NCBI GenBank assembly: GCA_023429685.1
Contig: JAEZDF010000136.1
Location: forward strand, 1 to 19,183
Length of the DNA: 19,183 nt
Direction: 5' to 3'
Origin: Bacillota bacterium
GTDB lineage: Bacteria > Bacillota > Clostridia > Oscillospirales > Ruminococcaceae
Positions 1 through 6,957 of this stretch are shown in pieces. The notes under the pieces were generated by a model. That model made no database searches. It saw nothing but the letters and a program-made list of their open reading frames with translations, and had not been told where the DNA came from. Within the stretch, counting starts at the first letter, position 1. Every line of letters begins with the position of its first letter. Both the position numbers and the translations under genes were made by a program.

Positions 1-1
1 C

Positions 2-58
2 GTCACCATCCCAAAGCAGGCGAAAAAGACCGAGCCAAAGCTTGCGGCGGTTAACTAA
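2..58 (+). CDS. 3' end of an unidentified protein-coding gene (partial)
   Basis: An open frame enters from the left edge and ends at TAA 56-58. Only 18 residues are visible, ending in a lysine-rich stretch (PKQAKKTEPKL) and then AAVN. This is too little to identify a family. In many Clostridia the gene before parAB is rsmG, but this tail does not look recognisably like RsmG and I make no assignment. It could also be a chance open frame, since there is no upstream sequence to test it. Confidence 0.4.
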   Translation, partial: VTIPKQAKKTEPKLAAVN

Positions 59-63
59 TGGCG

Positions 64-87
64 TTTTACACTTTCCCTGGTGTAAAA
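64..87 (+). terminator. weak hairpin after the upstream gene
   Basis: TTTTACAC (64-71) and GTGTAAAA (80-87) form an 8-bp perfect stem with an 8-nt loop, six bases after the stop at 58. The following bases (TAAATTTA) are AT-rich but not a clean T-tract, so it is only a candidate terminator. Confidence 0.3.
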
Positions 88-117
88 TAAATTTACTCAT
101 CCCCTGGCTGATTTTAT

Positions 118-151
118 CGAAGAAAGCGTGGCGCAAGCCACGCTTTCTTCG
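118..151. repeat. perfect 15-bp inverted repeat with GCAA loop
   Basis: CGAAGAAAGCGTGGC (118-132) is exactly complementary to 137-151 across a GCAA tetraloop of the GNRA type. The right arm is also the core of the tandem direct repeat that follows. The element lies between the upstream stop and the GNAT promoter. It could end incoming transcription on either strand, or be a mobile palindrome. It has no T-tract on the + strand. Confidence 0.7.
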
Positions 152-184
152 TGTACTGGCGCAAGCCGTGCTTTCTTCGTGTAC
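129..184. repeat. two tandem copies of a 28-bp unit
   Basis: Positions 129-156 and 157-184 are direct repeats of 28 bp that differ at two adjacent bases (CCACG against CCGTG). A third copy starts at 185 (TGGCG) and stops. Because the first unit contains the hairpin's right arm, the second unit can compete for the same left arm, with one or two mismatches. Confidence 0.75.
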
Positions 185-220
185 TGGCGAAACAATGCCC
201 TAGTTTCTTTTCGTCTGTGA

Positions 221-249
221 TTGCACAGTTTGTTTTGGCGCGGTATACT
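221..249 (+). promoter_or_regulatory. sigma-A-type promoter of the GNAT gene
   Basis: TTGCAC (221-226), a 17-bp spacer and TATACT (244-249) match the vegetative consensus closely. Transcription would start near 256, giving a leader of about 50 nt before the ATG at 310. It lies just downstream of the tandem hairpin repeat. Confidence 0.7.
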
Positions 250-309
250 AAAATCAGATTATTACTTATCTTTGTGTCATATCCGATAGGAATAGGGGAG
301 GAACATACG

Positions 310-1008
310 ATGGTGGAGCTTGTGCCGCTGCGCAAACAAAACTATGCAAAGCTTGTGGAGTACAACAAGGACAAAGGGGCGGACTTCTTGCGCCAGTGGA
401 GTGGGCTTGGCTACCATTATCCGCTTACAGTAGAACAGCTTTCCGCCCGTCAGGCACTTTCACTGCAACACAAGAAGAACAGCGACTTTATCACGTATGA
501 GATTATTCTCGACAAAACCTATTTCATCGGGACGGTGGAGCTGTTTCATATCGATAAAAAGACCCTACGAGCCACGATGGGGCGGTTTTTGCTGTTTGAT
601 GCATATCGTGGCAAGGGTCTGGGCGGCGAGGTGCTGCGCGCGGTATTTCGCATCGCGAAAAATCTGTACGGCATCGAGGAGCTGCGCCTGAATGTGTACG
701 AGTACAACGTGTCGGCACAGCGGTGCTACGAGAAGGCGGGCTTTGAGTTCGAAAGCCTGACTGAGGACGCGATAACCCCCAAGTGGAGCTCATACTGCTA
801 TGTCGCCGAGCTGTACGCCATGGATATCGAAACAGGGGAGCGCATCCTGCCAGCCCTCACCCCCGAGCTGTTACCCGACGATGAGGAACAGACGTCAGAG
901 GAGCAGGGAGCAGAGGAATCTCCAGAGCAATCGGCACAGCAGGATGAACCGCAGCAAGGGGACGGGAAATCATTAGATATGCCGCCTCAGCAGGACGAGA
1001 CGGAGTAG
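310..1008 (+). CDS. GNAT-family N-acetyltransferase with acidic Gln/Glu-rich tail
   Basis: The product, 232 residues from the ATG at 310, is a predicted cytoplasmic transferase moving an acetyl group from acetyl-CoA to an unknown amine. The AGGGGAGG site at about 293-300, ahead of this ATG, decides the start; the open frame extends upstream to 151 but that part crosses the promoter and hairpin repeat. The acetyl-CoA pyrophosphate loop is visible around residues 98-107 (YRGKGLGGEVL). It is followed by the alpha4 region LRLNVYEYNVSAQRCYEKAGF, typical of the RimI/RimJ-like GNAT C-terminal half. The last 45 or so residues are low-complexity (E, Q, D, P, S), not part of the fold and probably disordered. 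The gene is monocistronic, with its own promoter, and convergent with the M23 gene. The family call is firm; the substrate is unknown. Confidence 0.85.
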   Translation: MVELVPLRKQNYAKLVEYNKDKGADFLRQWSGLGYHYPLTVEQLSARQALSLQHKKNSDFITYEIILDKTYFIGTVELFHIDKKTLRATMGRFLLFDAYRGKGLGGEVLRAVFRIAKNLYGIEELRLNVYEYNVSAQRCYEKAGFEFESLTEDAITPKWSSYCYVAELYAMDIETGERILPALTPELLPDDEEQTSEEQGAEESPEQSAQQDEPQQGDGKSLDMPPQQDETE

Positions 1009-1041
1009 GGCGACGGGGTAGCGGATATACGGGAGGTTAAT

Positions 1042-1057
1042 TGTTTCATGTGAAACA
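1042..1057. promoter_or_regulatory. parS: parS-like site 1 (ParB binding)
   Basis: TGTTTCATGTGAAACA is one base away from TGTTTCACGTGAAACA, the well-known parS sequence: the central CACGTG is CATGTG. It is a palindrome except at the centre. It lies about 4.8 kb from parB, in the short gap between the convergent GNAT and M23 genes. The same sequence recurs inverted at 4885-4900, and identity extends to 18 bp (1040-1057 against 4885-4902). Function as a ParB site is inferred from similarity and proximity to parAB. Confidence 0.75.
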
Positions 1058-1089
1058 CAATATAAGCAAGAGGATTTAAAGGTGATGAC

Positions 1090-3456
1090 TCATTTTTTGC
1101 AATACCCGCAGTCGGAACAATACTTACTAGTTGAATATGTATGCGTTGTGTCTATTTCTGTTTGGATCACTTTTCCGCATTTACATTTAACCGGACGCGA
1201 TCTGCAAGTTGACGAACTGGACACTTTAACCCAACTACCAGTACTATAACTTGTATGCGATGCTAATGGAATTATAGCATCCTCAAAATATTTACATTTA
1301 TTACATGAACGTGTTTTGTATCCAGTGGCGGTACATGTTGCGTTTTTAGCAATATACCAAGAACTAAAAGTATGGGAGGTTTTAGATATAGAGCTAGTTT
1401 CTTTTCGACTACAGTAATTACATGTACGAATTTTTTCTCCTGTTTCACTACATGTAGCAATTCGCGTAGTAACCCAGCTGCTATAGGGGTGTGAAGTTAT
1501 TGGAAGAATACTAACTTCACTTTCAAAACAGGATTTGCATGCTCGTACTTGTATACCAGAACTAACGCATGTGGGATTAGTTGCTATATACCATGAATTA
1601 AAAGAATGAGATGTTTTTGGGATCGAACTTACTTCAGTATAAGAACAAGTCTTACAAAGTCGAGTTTTCTCACCCGTCGCGCTGCACTTAGCTGCCCGTG
1701 TAATATTCCAGGAAAGAAAAGAATGTGCAATTGGGCTAATTTCTTTTGTGTTGGTGATAGCTTTACATGCAGTACATTTTGTTACTTGTTCACCGGATAC
1801 AGAACACGTAGCAGCTTTTGTTACGGTCCAAGCTGAAGATGTTTTATGTTTACTTTGATCGTAATCAGTATTTCTTGTCTCTAATTTATTACAGAGGTTG
1901 CAAGTTCGTTTTTCAGAGCCCTTTGTAGAGCAATATGCTTGGACAACTGTTTCCCATTTGCTCCATGAATGTGCGGTTGAATCAATGGGAATATCTTTTT
2001 TTGAACTATAGTCACATAAAGAATTTTCGCAGTTTATAGACATGGTTCCTTTTTTTATACAGGTTGGAGCGAGGGTAATGGTTTCTTTCTTACTATGATC
2101 ACTTATCGATTCTGTACCACAAGAGCATTTAAAAATGTGCTTATTGTCATCTTTACTCACAATTATATACTGATGACGGTGTCCACATATATCACAACTA
2201 TCGTCAGAATCAATATCCTGATGTGGGCATGGGTTCATTGTTTCTGAGTTATCAGCAATATTTTGTATAGCAAGATAAGGAGAAATTGCGCCGTTATAGC
2301 CATATTCAAACATTCCGTTATATTGCGAGTTATTATGTATTTCAAAATGTACATGTTTTGCAAATGCGTCTGGATCTGAGATGCCATCTCTCATGCCGCG
2401 CCCGCCTTGGATGCCTAATTCTCTGCCATACCTAATAACTTCATGTAGCGTCACGTTAATGGCTTGCGAATGGGCATATATATGCTTCGTTGTGTCTTTG
2501 TTATTAATGGTTACGATTCCCCAGCTTGTACCTTCACTACTATCTTCTTTACGATCCGCCCTAATAACATAACCAATTGAAACCGAGTAATATGGGTGGG
2601 CAGTTTCTTTCCCGCCTAAAGCAATGTCTACTCCTTCGTGACCAACTCTGCCAAGGACACCATTACAATCTACATGTTTCCACCCACCCGTAAATTTAGA
2701 TCCTGGGGCTTGGAATATGGCGTCTTTAAGCATAGTAGCAAGAGAATATTCTAAATCTGCTGTAAGCGTAGTAAGCTGTGATTTAGGGGTAAAAGCTAAT
2801 CCGTCTGATTGTTTTTGATAAAACTGCGATGAATCACTTCTTATTAAATTGCGTTCTTCAGCCATAGTCTCCGGAATAGGAATATCGTTCCAATAATTTC
2901 GAAGCATTGCATTTAAACTCATTGTTGATCCATCGTAAAAATAAGTAGGATTATGCCCGAAATAGTTGTTTTGAGAAATTAAGTTGTTAACAATATCTTG
3001 ATTATAGTTACTATTAATGATTAAATCTGCATCTTCCATTGTGAAACCAAAGCTGTCAAGTAACAAATCATATGGCTGATTGATGTCGTACTCCCAAGTA
3101 ATCTCATACCATTGTGATGAAGGGTACTTTAGCAAATAATGCTTGCAAACCTTGTTTATACATTTATACTCGGCATTTACATTTAGGGCTGAACTAGACT
3201 CAAATTCATTATTGCAGGAGTAATTATCATCACCGTGATTGCAACAAATATCTTGATTGTTACAATCACATACCTCCTTATTACAATTTAACTCATCCTC
3301 ATGCTGAGTACTACAACAGTTTTCTTCGTTTGAGATATTGCAACTATGCTCGCATGGAGAACTAACACAGGATTTGCTGATAGAACTAGAACTAATGGGA
3401 ACAATGCTAAAATTAACTACTAGAATCAAAACCACAAGAACCGAAATTTTTCTCAC
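1090..3456 (-). CDS. secreted M23-family metallopeptidase with Cys-rich N-terminus and 39-residue Cys repeats
   Basis: A 788-residue predicted exported protein, probably a peptidoglycan endopeptidase. Residues 1-22 form a signal peptide. Residues 30-104 are a Cys-dense segment with CC, CxC and CxxxC patterns. The M23 core spans roughly 255-395 and keeps the LytM-type residues: HEGVD (H273, D277), YAH (H329) and HVHFE (H368, H370). From about 410 to the end come zinc-ribbon-like repeats with pattern W...ATC...GE...R.C..C. First cysteines at 551, 591, 630, 669 and 708 show a period of 39-40. The GTG start follows GGGAGG with 9-nt spacing and overlaps the stop of the lipoprotein gene (GTGA), so the two are coupled. 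The DNA is much more AT-rich than parAB or serS. No sortase or choline-binding signal was seen; the repeats may bind metal or the cell wall. Confidence 0.85.
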   Translation of the reverse strand: MRKISVLVVLILVVNFSIVPISSSSISKSCVSSPCEHSCNISNEENCCSTQHEDELNCNKEVCDCNNQDICCNHGDDNYSCNNEFESSSALNVNAEYKCINKVCKHYLLKYPSSQWYEITWEYDINQPYDLLLDSFGFTMEDADLIINSNYNQDIVNNLISQNNYFGHNPTYFYDGSTMSLNAMLRNYWNDIPIPETMAEERNLIRSDSSQFYQKQSDGLAFTPKSQLTTLTADLEYSLATMLKDAIFQAPGSKFTGGWKHVDCNGVLGRVGHEGVDIALGGKETAHPYYSVSIGYVIRADRKEDSSEGTSWGIVTINNKDTTKHIYAHSQAINVTLHEVIRYGRELGIQGGRGMRDGISDPDAFAKHVHFEIHNNSQYNGMFEYGYNGAISPYLAIQNIADNSETMNPCPHQDIDSDDSCDICGHRHQYIIVSKDDNKHIFKCSCGTESISDHSKKETITLAPTCIKKGTMSINCENSLCDYSSKKDIPIDSTAHSWSKWETVVQAYCSTKGSEKRTCNLCNKLETRNTDYDQSKHKTSSAWTVTKAATCSVSGEQVTKCTACKAITNTKEISPIAHSFLSWNITRAAKCSATGEKTRLCKTCSYTEVSSIPKTSHSFNSWYIATNPTCVSSGIQVRACKSCFESEVSILPITSHPYSSWVTTRIATCSETGEKIRTCNYCSRKETSSISKTSHTFSSWYIAKNATCTATGYKTRSCNKCKYFEDAIIPLASHTSYSTGSWVKVSSSSTCRSRPVKCKCGKVIQTEIDTTHTYSTSKYCSDCGYCKK
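1252..1968 (-). repeat. coding repeats, about 117 bp (39 aa), in the M23 protein
   Basis: This stretch encodes about six to seven copies of a Cys-containing unit (residues about 497-735 of the M23 protein). Each has an HS/HT-x-x-S-W segment, then TC or KC, a TG or SG turn, R-x-C-x-x-C, and a spacer ending in I-x-x-x-S-H. The strictest four units are spaced by exactly 39 residues. Similar His/Trp/Cys repeats occur in many clostridial surface proteins; the exact ligand is unknown. Confidence 0.75.
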
Positions 3457-4703
3457 TTTAAAAATCCTCCCTTGTTATTATTTATAATAAACTCTTGTAA
3501 ATTTAAGAGGTATGCAAATGAGTAAAATAATTGATTGTATGTTTCTTCAGGCTTTACTTTAAACTGGTCAAATTCAATTGTTATTAACATGGCATTACTT
3601 TCAATAGAATTGAATGCAAAATTAGTCATATCGCTTACTCCATTGGCTGCAGGACTAAAGGCATATTCTCCGGTTTTGTAATTACATATTAATAAGCAGT
3701 TTTCTATCCAATAGTGTTGAGCGCTAATGTCTTCAGGTAAATTTGCTGGTCTATTATAGTATTTTTCCAATAAAGCTATGAGATATGGTTGCTTTTTTCC
3801 AAAGAAAACTCTCGACAGTGCATAGTTAGAGACTTGGGGAGGTATTGTTTTATCGACTGGTATTATTAATTTGTTTTTATTATTAGTAAATTGAACAACC
3901 AACTGAGGAATAGCGTCATTTGTTTTAGTATTGTAGAAATTTTCTGGATACAAAGTAATACTATGATCTTCATTCGCAAATAAAATCTCACCGCCGTTCT
4001 CAAAGGATTCGAATTCTTTTGCTCTCCAACTACTATAATCACTGACGGTTGTAATGTCGTTTTGGTGAAATGCGTCATTATCGCTAATTTGCTTATAATC
4101 AGGTATTGATAGACTTAAGGAATAGCTTGTTCTATCAGTAATTAGAATTGTAGCCTTATCCAATCTTGATATAGAATGAAAGCTTGAAATATCGTTTCCG
4201 TTTTCACTGCCTACATATTTCTGATATACACAGCGAAGAATATCTGTACTTATTTTATATTCATAAACAGAAACAGTATTTTTAGGTTGATTTTTGAGCA
4301 GATCTCCAAAATAGATACGATAAGACGAAACAAAAACAATGGTATCCTCATCTAAGTATAATATTTGATTATCTTTACCAAGCTGCTGATTAGAATCCTT
4401 GACAAGACGCAGCCCTGGTATATTAAGATTTGAAAAGCCCCAAGGTGGTGGTGGTTCTGACGGTTTAGGTATATCGTCAATGGGAGTAAGTATGCTTCCG
4501 CCAATTCCATGCATAGCTTGGCTAGATGTTATTGATGACGTATCATGGCTGGACGAAGACGAATCATGGCTGGGTGGAATCGATGGCGCATCATAACTAG
4601 ATGGAGACATAGAACCAGAAGATATTGTCTGTAGAAGGGGTTCTATTGCGGTACAGCCACAAGTTAATAATAAGAAAAACAAACACAACACAAATTTTCT
4701 CAA
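3453..4703 (-). CDS. predicted lipoprotein with Ser-rich linker, partner of the M23 peptidase
   Basis: A product of about 416 residues that I do not recognise. It has a basic N-terminus and hydrophobic core ending in LLLTCGC, which fits a lipoprotein signal (either Cys could be lipidated). Next comes a low-complexity linker rich in Ser, with SHDSSSSSHDTSS, then PKPSEPPPPWGF, then a globular domain of about 330 residues without a motif I can name. An ATG lies at 4712, but AAGGA of the Shine-Dalgarno runs into it. The TTG at 4703 sits 8 nt after that AAGGA and is the better start; the ATG would add three residues. The stop overlaps the GTG of the M23 gene by four bases. AT-rich composition matches the partner. 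It may anchor, regulate or localise the M23 enzyme; that is inference from coupling. Confidence 0.75.
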   Translation of the reverse strand: MRKFVLCLFFLLLTCGCTAIEPLLQTISSGSMSPSSYDAPSIPPSHDSSSSSHDTSSITSSQAMHGIGGSILTPIDDIPKPSEPPPPWGFSNLNIPGLRLVKDSNQQLGKDNQILYLDEDTIVFVSSYRIYFGDLLKNQPKNTVSVYEYKISTDILRCVYQKYVGSENGNDISSFHSISRLDKATILITDRTSYSLSLSIPDYKQISDNDAFHQNDITTVSDYSSWRAKEFESFENGGEILFANEDHSITLYPENFYNTKTNDAIPQLVVQFTNNKNKLIIPVDKTIPPQVSNYALSRVFFGKKQPYLIALLEKYYNRPANLPEDISAQHYWIENCLLICNYKTGEYAFSPAANGVSDMTNFAFNSIESNAMLITIEFDQFKVKPEETYNQLFYSFAYLLNLQEFIINNNKGGFLK

Positions 4704-4788
4704 GAGAGACATCCTTTCTTCTACACAATATAATATAAGAGAATTAGAAAACCATAAAAATACAATATAATCAATATAATACTATAAA

Positions 4789-4804
4789 TATACATTAATG
4801 TATA
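4789..4804. promoter_or_regulatory. 16-bp perfect palindrome upstream of the lipoprotein/M23 operon
   Basis: TATACATTAATGTATA reads identically on both strands. It lies 85 bp upstream of the lipoprotein start in an AT-rich intergenic region, a normal place for a repressor or activator site. No convincing -35/-10 pair for the - strand operon was found near it, and palindromes are more frequent by chance in AT-rich DNA. Confidence 0.35.
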
Positions 4805-4884
4805 CGAATAAACCAGGAATGGAAAAGATTGTGAAGTGTTTACAAAAGTACTATGTTTAAATTATGTAGAACACACTAGTGAAA

Positions 4885-4900
4885 TGTTTCACATGAAACA
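4885..4900. promoter_or_regulatory. parS: parS-like site 2 (ParB binding), inverted relative to site 1
   Basis: TGTTTCACATGAAACA is the exact reverse complement of site 1 and again differs from the classical parS by one central base. It lies about 55 bp upstream of the parA -10 box, so ParB bound here could both nucleate the segregation complex and repress parAB. This placement next to parAB strengthens the parS reading. Confidence 0.8.
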
Positions 4901-4932
4901 ATAAGGCGAACTTCGGTTTTTGCTTTGAATGC

Positions 4933-4961
4933 TTTTAAACAGCAAGGTGGTGTGGTATAAT
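4933..4961 (+). promoter_or_regulatory. extended -10 promoter of parAB
   Basis: TGGTATAAT (4953-4961) is a consensus extended -10 element (TGnTATAAT). The -35 position with 17-bp spacing holds TTTTAA (4933-4938), a poor match, as is usual for extended -10 promoters. A start near 4968 gives a leader of about 100 nt before parA. Confidence 0.6.
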
Positions 4962-5066
4962 AATTCCATTGCCGCACAGGGGCATTCTCCCAAACGCGGA
5001 CAAGCAACCGACGTAAGCGGCCACCCAATCGGCACAACGAACAGCAAAGGTGGAATAAAGAAAAAG

Positions 5067-5837
5067 ATGGGTAAGATAATAACCATAGCAAACCAAAAGG
5101 GCGGGGTAGGCAAAACCACCACGGCGGTAAACCTCGCGGCAGCGGTGGGCGCAAAGGGCAAGAAGGTGCTACTGGTGGACATCGACCCCCAGGGCAACGC
5201 CACAAGCGGGCTTGGCATCGAGAAACGCTCGATTGCCGTGTCGGTATACGATGTGTTAATCGGCAACGCCAAAACGATGGAGGTCGTTGTGCACAGCCCG
5301 TACAAGAACGTAGACGTTGTGCCGTCGAACATCTCGCTTGCGGGCGCGGAGATCGAGCTCGTAGACCTTTCAAACAGGGAGACACGCCTGAAATACGCCC
5401 TGTCTCAGGTGCGCGATAGCTATGATTATATCTTTGTCGACTGCCCGCCGTCGCTCGGGCTGATTACCCTAAACGGTCTTACCGCGTGTGACACGGTGCT
5501 CGTGCCCATCCAATGCGAATACTACGCGCTCGAGGGGCTAAGCCAGCTGGTTGCGACCATCAGGCAGGTAAAGCGGCTGTACAACCCGCAACTTGACATC
5601 GAGGGCGTACTGCTTACGATGTATGACGCACGACTAAACCTGACCGTACAGGTGGTAGACGAGGTCAAGCGGTTCTTTCCCCAAAAGGTATACGCAAGCG
5701 TCATTCCGCGCAATGTGCGCATCTCCGAGGCGCCAAGCTATGGGCAGCCAATTTTGTACTACGACGCATCCTCAAAGGGGACGCTTGCCTACAACGAGCT
5801 AGCTGCGGAGCTTATCACTAAGAATAAAAAGAAATAA
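5067..5837 (+). CDS. parA: chromosome-partitioning ATPase ParA (Soj)
   Basis: A 256-residue deviant-Walker ATPase. It binds the nucleoid in its ATP form and is released by ParB at parS, driving origin segregation; in Bacillus-type bacteria it also regulates replication initiation. Visible motifs are KGGVGKTT (11-18, deviant Walker A with signature Lys 11), VDIDPQGN (37-44) and FVDCPPSLG (Walker B, Asp 125). Length is typical of Soj. The start is set at MGKIITIANQ, the family's usual N-terminus; the open frame extends upstream to 4929 over the promoter. The AAAGGTGG site lies about 13 nt ahead, a long spacing. parB follows after 47 bp, forming the parAB operon. Host-like composition contrasts with the AT-rich genes to its left. 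Confidence 0.97.
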   Translation: MGKIITIANQKGGVGKTTTAVNLAAAVGAKGKKVLLVDIDPQGNATSGLGIEKRSIAVSVYDVLIGNAKTMEVVVHSPYKNVDVVPSNISLAGAEIELVDLSNRETRLKYALSQVRDSYDYIFVDCPPSLGLITLNGLTACDTVLVPIQCEYYALEGLSQLVATIRQVKRLYNPQLDIEGVLLTMYDARLNLTVQVVDEVKRFFPQKVYASVIPRNVRISEAPSYGQPILYYDASSKGTLAYNELAAELITKNKKK

Positions 5838-5884
5838 CCGATACAAAGCATCCCCCACTAAGCAGCAAAGGAATGAGTACAGAG

Positions 5885-6751
5885 ATGGCAAAGAACAGGG
5901 GACTAGGCAAGGGCTTGGATGCGCTGTTTGCTGATAATACCACGCCAGACGGCGGGGGAACGGTTACACTGCCCATCACCGAAATCGAGCCAAACCGTGC
6001 CCAGCCGAGAAAGAAGTTTGACGATACGGCACTCGCAGAGCTTGCCGACTCCATCCGCCAGCACGGGGTAATCACGCCGGTACTGGTGCGCCCCATGACC
6101 GACGGCAGCTACCAGCTGGTGGCGGGCGAACGACGTTGGAGAGCGGCAAGGATGGCAGGGCTAAGCGACCTACCCGCCTTAATCAAAGAGATGAGCGACA
6201 GCGAGGCGATGGAGCTTGCGCTGATAGAAAACCTGCAGCGCGAGGACCTAAACCCCGTGGAAGAGGCGGAGGGCTACCGCGTGCTGATGGACACCTACGG
6301 GCTAACGCAGGAGCAGGTGGCACAGCGAGTCAATAAATCCCGCCCCGCCGTGGCAAACGCGGTACGTCTCTTGGGCTTACCCGACGAGGTGCGGCAGATG
6401 GTCGCCGATGGCAGGCTGTCAAGCGGTCACGCCCGCGCACTGATAACGGTAGAGGACAAGGCGCGTGTAAAAGAGCTTGCGAGAGAGATAATCAAGAAGG
6501 AACTGACCGTCCGTGACGTGGAGCGTCTGGCAAAAGCGGACAAGCAGGGCGAGAGCAAGCCGTCAGCAGGCAAAAACAAGCCCTTGCGCGACAGCTTTTA
6601 CACCGAGATGGAGCTTGCCCTTCACGCGGAGCTTGGGCGAAAGATAAAGGTTACCGAGGGAGCAAAGGAGCAGGGCGTTCTAGAGATTGCGTTTTTTGAC
6701 AAGCAGGATCTGGCGGACATCGCGTCCCGCTTGGCGGGTAAAGACAGATAA
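5885..6751 (+). CDS. parB: ParB/Spo0J CTPase, parS-binding partition protein
   Basis: A 288-residue protein that loads on parS, binds CTP, spreads as a sliding clamp and recruits SMC. The N-terminus MAKNRGLGKGLDALF carries the Arg/Lys-rich ParA-stimulating segment typical of the family. The ParB domain contains QPRKKFD and the CTP-binding GERRWRA (about 81-87). The helix-turn-helix is about 138-166 (LTQEQVAQRVNKSRPAVAN). The C-terminal dimerisation segment is intact. Start choice: the ATG at 5873 has only one base between it and AAAGGA (5867-5872), while 5885 is 12 nt away and begins exactly like known ParB proteins, so 5885 is preferred; the other adds four residues. Confidence 0.96.
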   Translation: MAKNRGLGKGLDALFADNTTPDGGGTVTLPITEIEPNRAQPRKKFDDTALAELADSIRQHGVITPVLVRPMTDGSYQLVAGERRWRAARMAGLSDLPALIKEMSDSEAMELALIENLQREDLNPVEEAEGYRVLMDTYGLTQEQVAQRVNKSRPAVANAVRLLGLPDEVRQMVADGRLSSGHARALITVEDKARVKELAREIIKKELTVRDVERLAKADKQGESKPSAGKNKPLRDSFYTEMELALHAELGRKIKVTEGAKEQGVLEIAFFDKQDLADIASRLAGKDR

Positions 6752-6798
6752 CGTCGCGGTAAGGCTGCGGACATTACGCCGCCCTTGCAAGTAGTAAA

Positions 6799-6902
6799 AT
6801 AGCAAATTAACTTATAATGTCTACGAAAAAATCTCCATAAAAGCCATAAACGCAAGTATTTATGAAGATTTTGTTCGGACATTATTGAAGTTAATTAGCT
6901 AT
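6799..6902. repeat. long imperfect palindrome between parB and serS
   Basis: About 43-bp arms (6799-6841 and 6859-6902) pair with a 2-nt bulge and a few mismatches around a 17-nt loop (6842-6858). Landmarks are TAGC..AATTAACTT with AAGTTAATT.GCTA, ATAATGTC with GACATTAT, and CATAAA with TTTATG. The element is AT-rich and too long for an ordinary terminator; a small non-autonomous palindromic element or a structured serS leader are both possible. A TATAAT lies in the left arm (6813-6818) without a good -35. I saw no T-box consensus, which is how many Firmicutes aminoacyl-tRNA synthetase genes are controlled. Confidence 0.65.
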
Positions 6903-6957
6903 AGTTAAAACTCGCTTTTAGAAAACTACACATCAAACAAAAGGAGCATGAAATACA

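Noticed and set aside
1060..4880. Insertion sequence or transposon carrying the M23 cassette.
   Set aside because: There is no transposase or recombinase, and the only inverted ends found are the parS-like sites, which have a better explanation.
6752..6957. T-box riboswitch expected before serS.
   Set aside because: No AGGGTGGNACCGCG-like core was found on the + strand; only the long palindrome is there.
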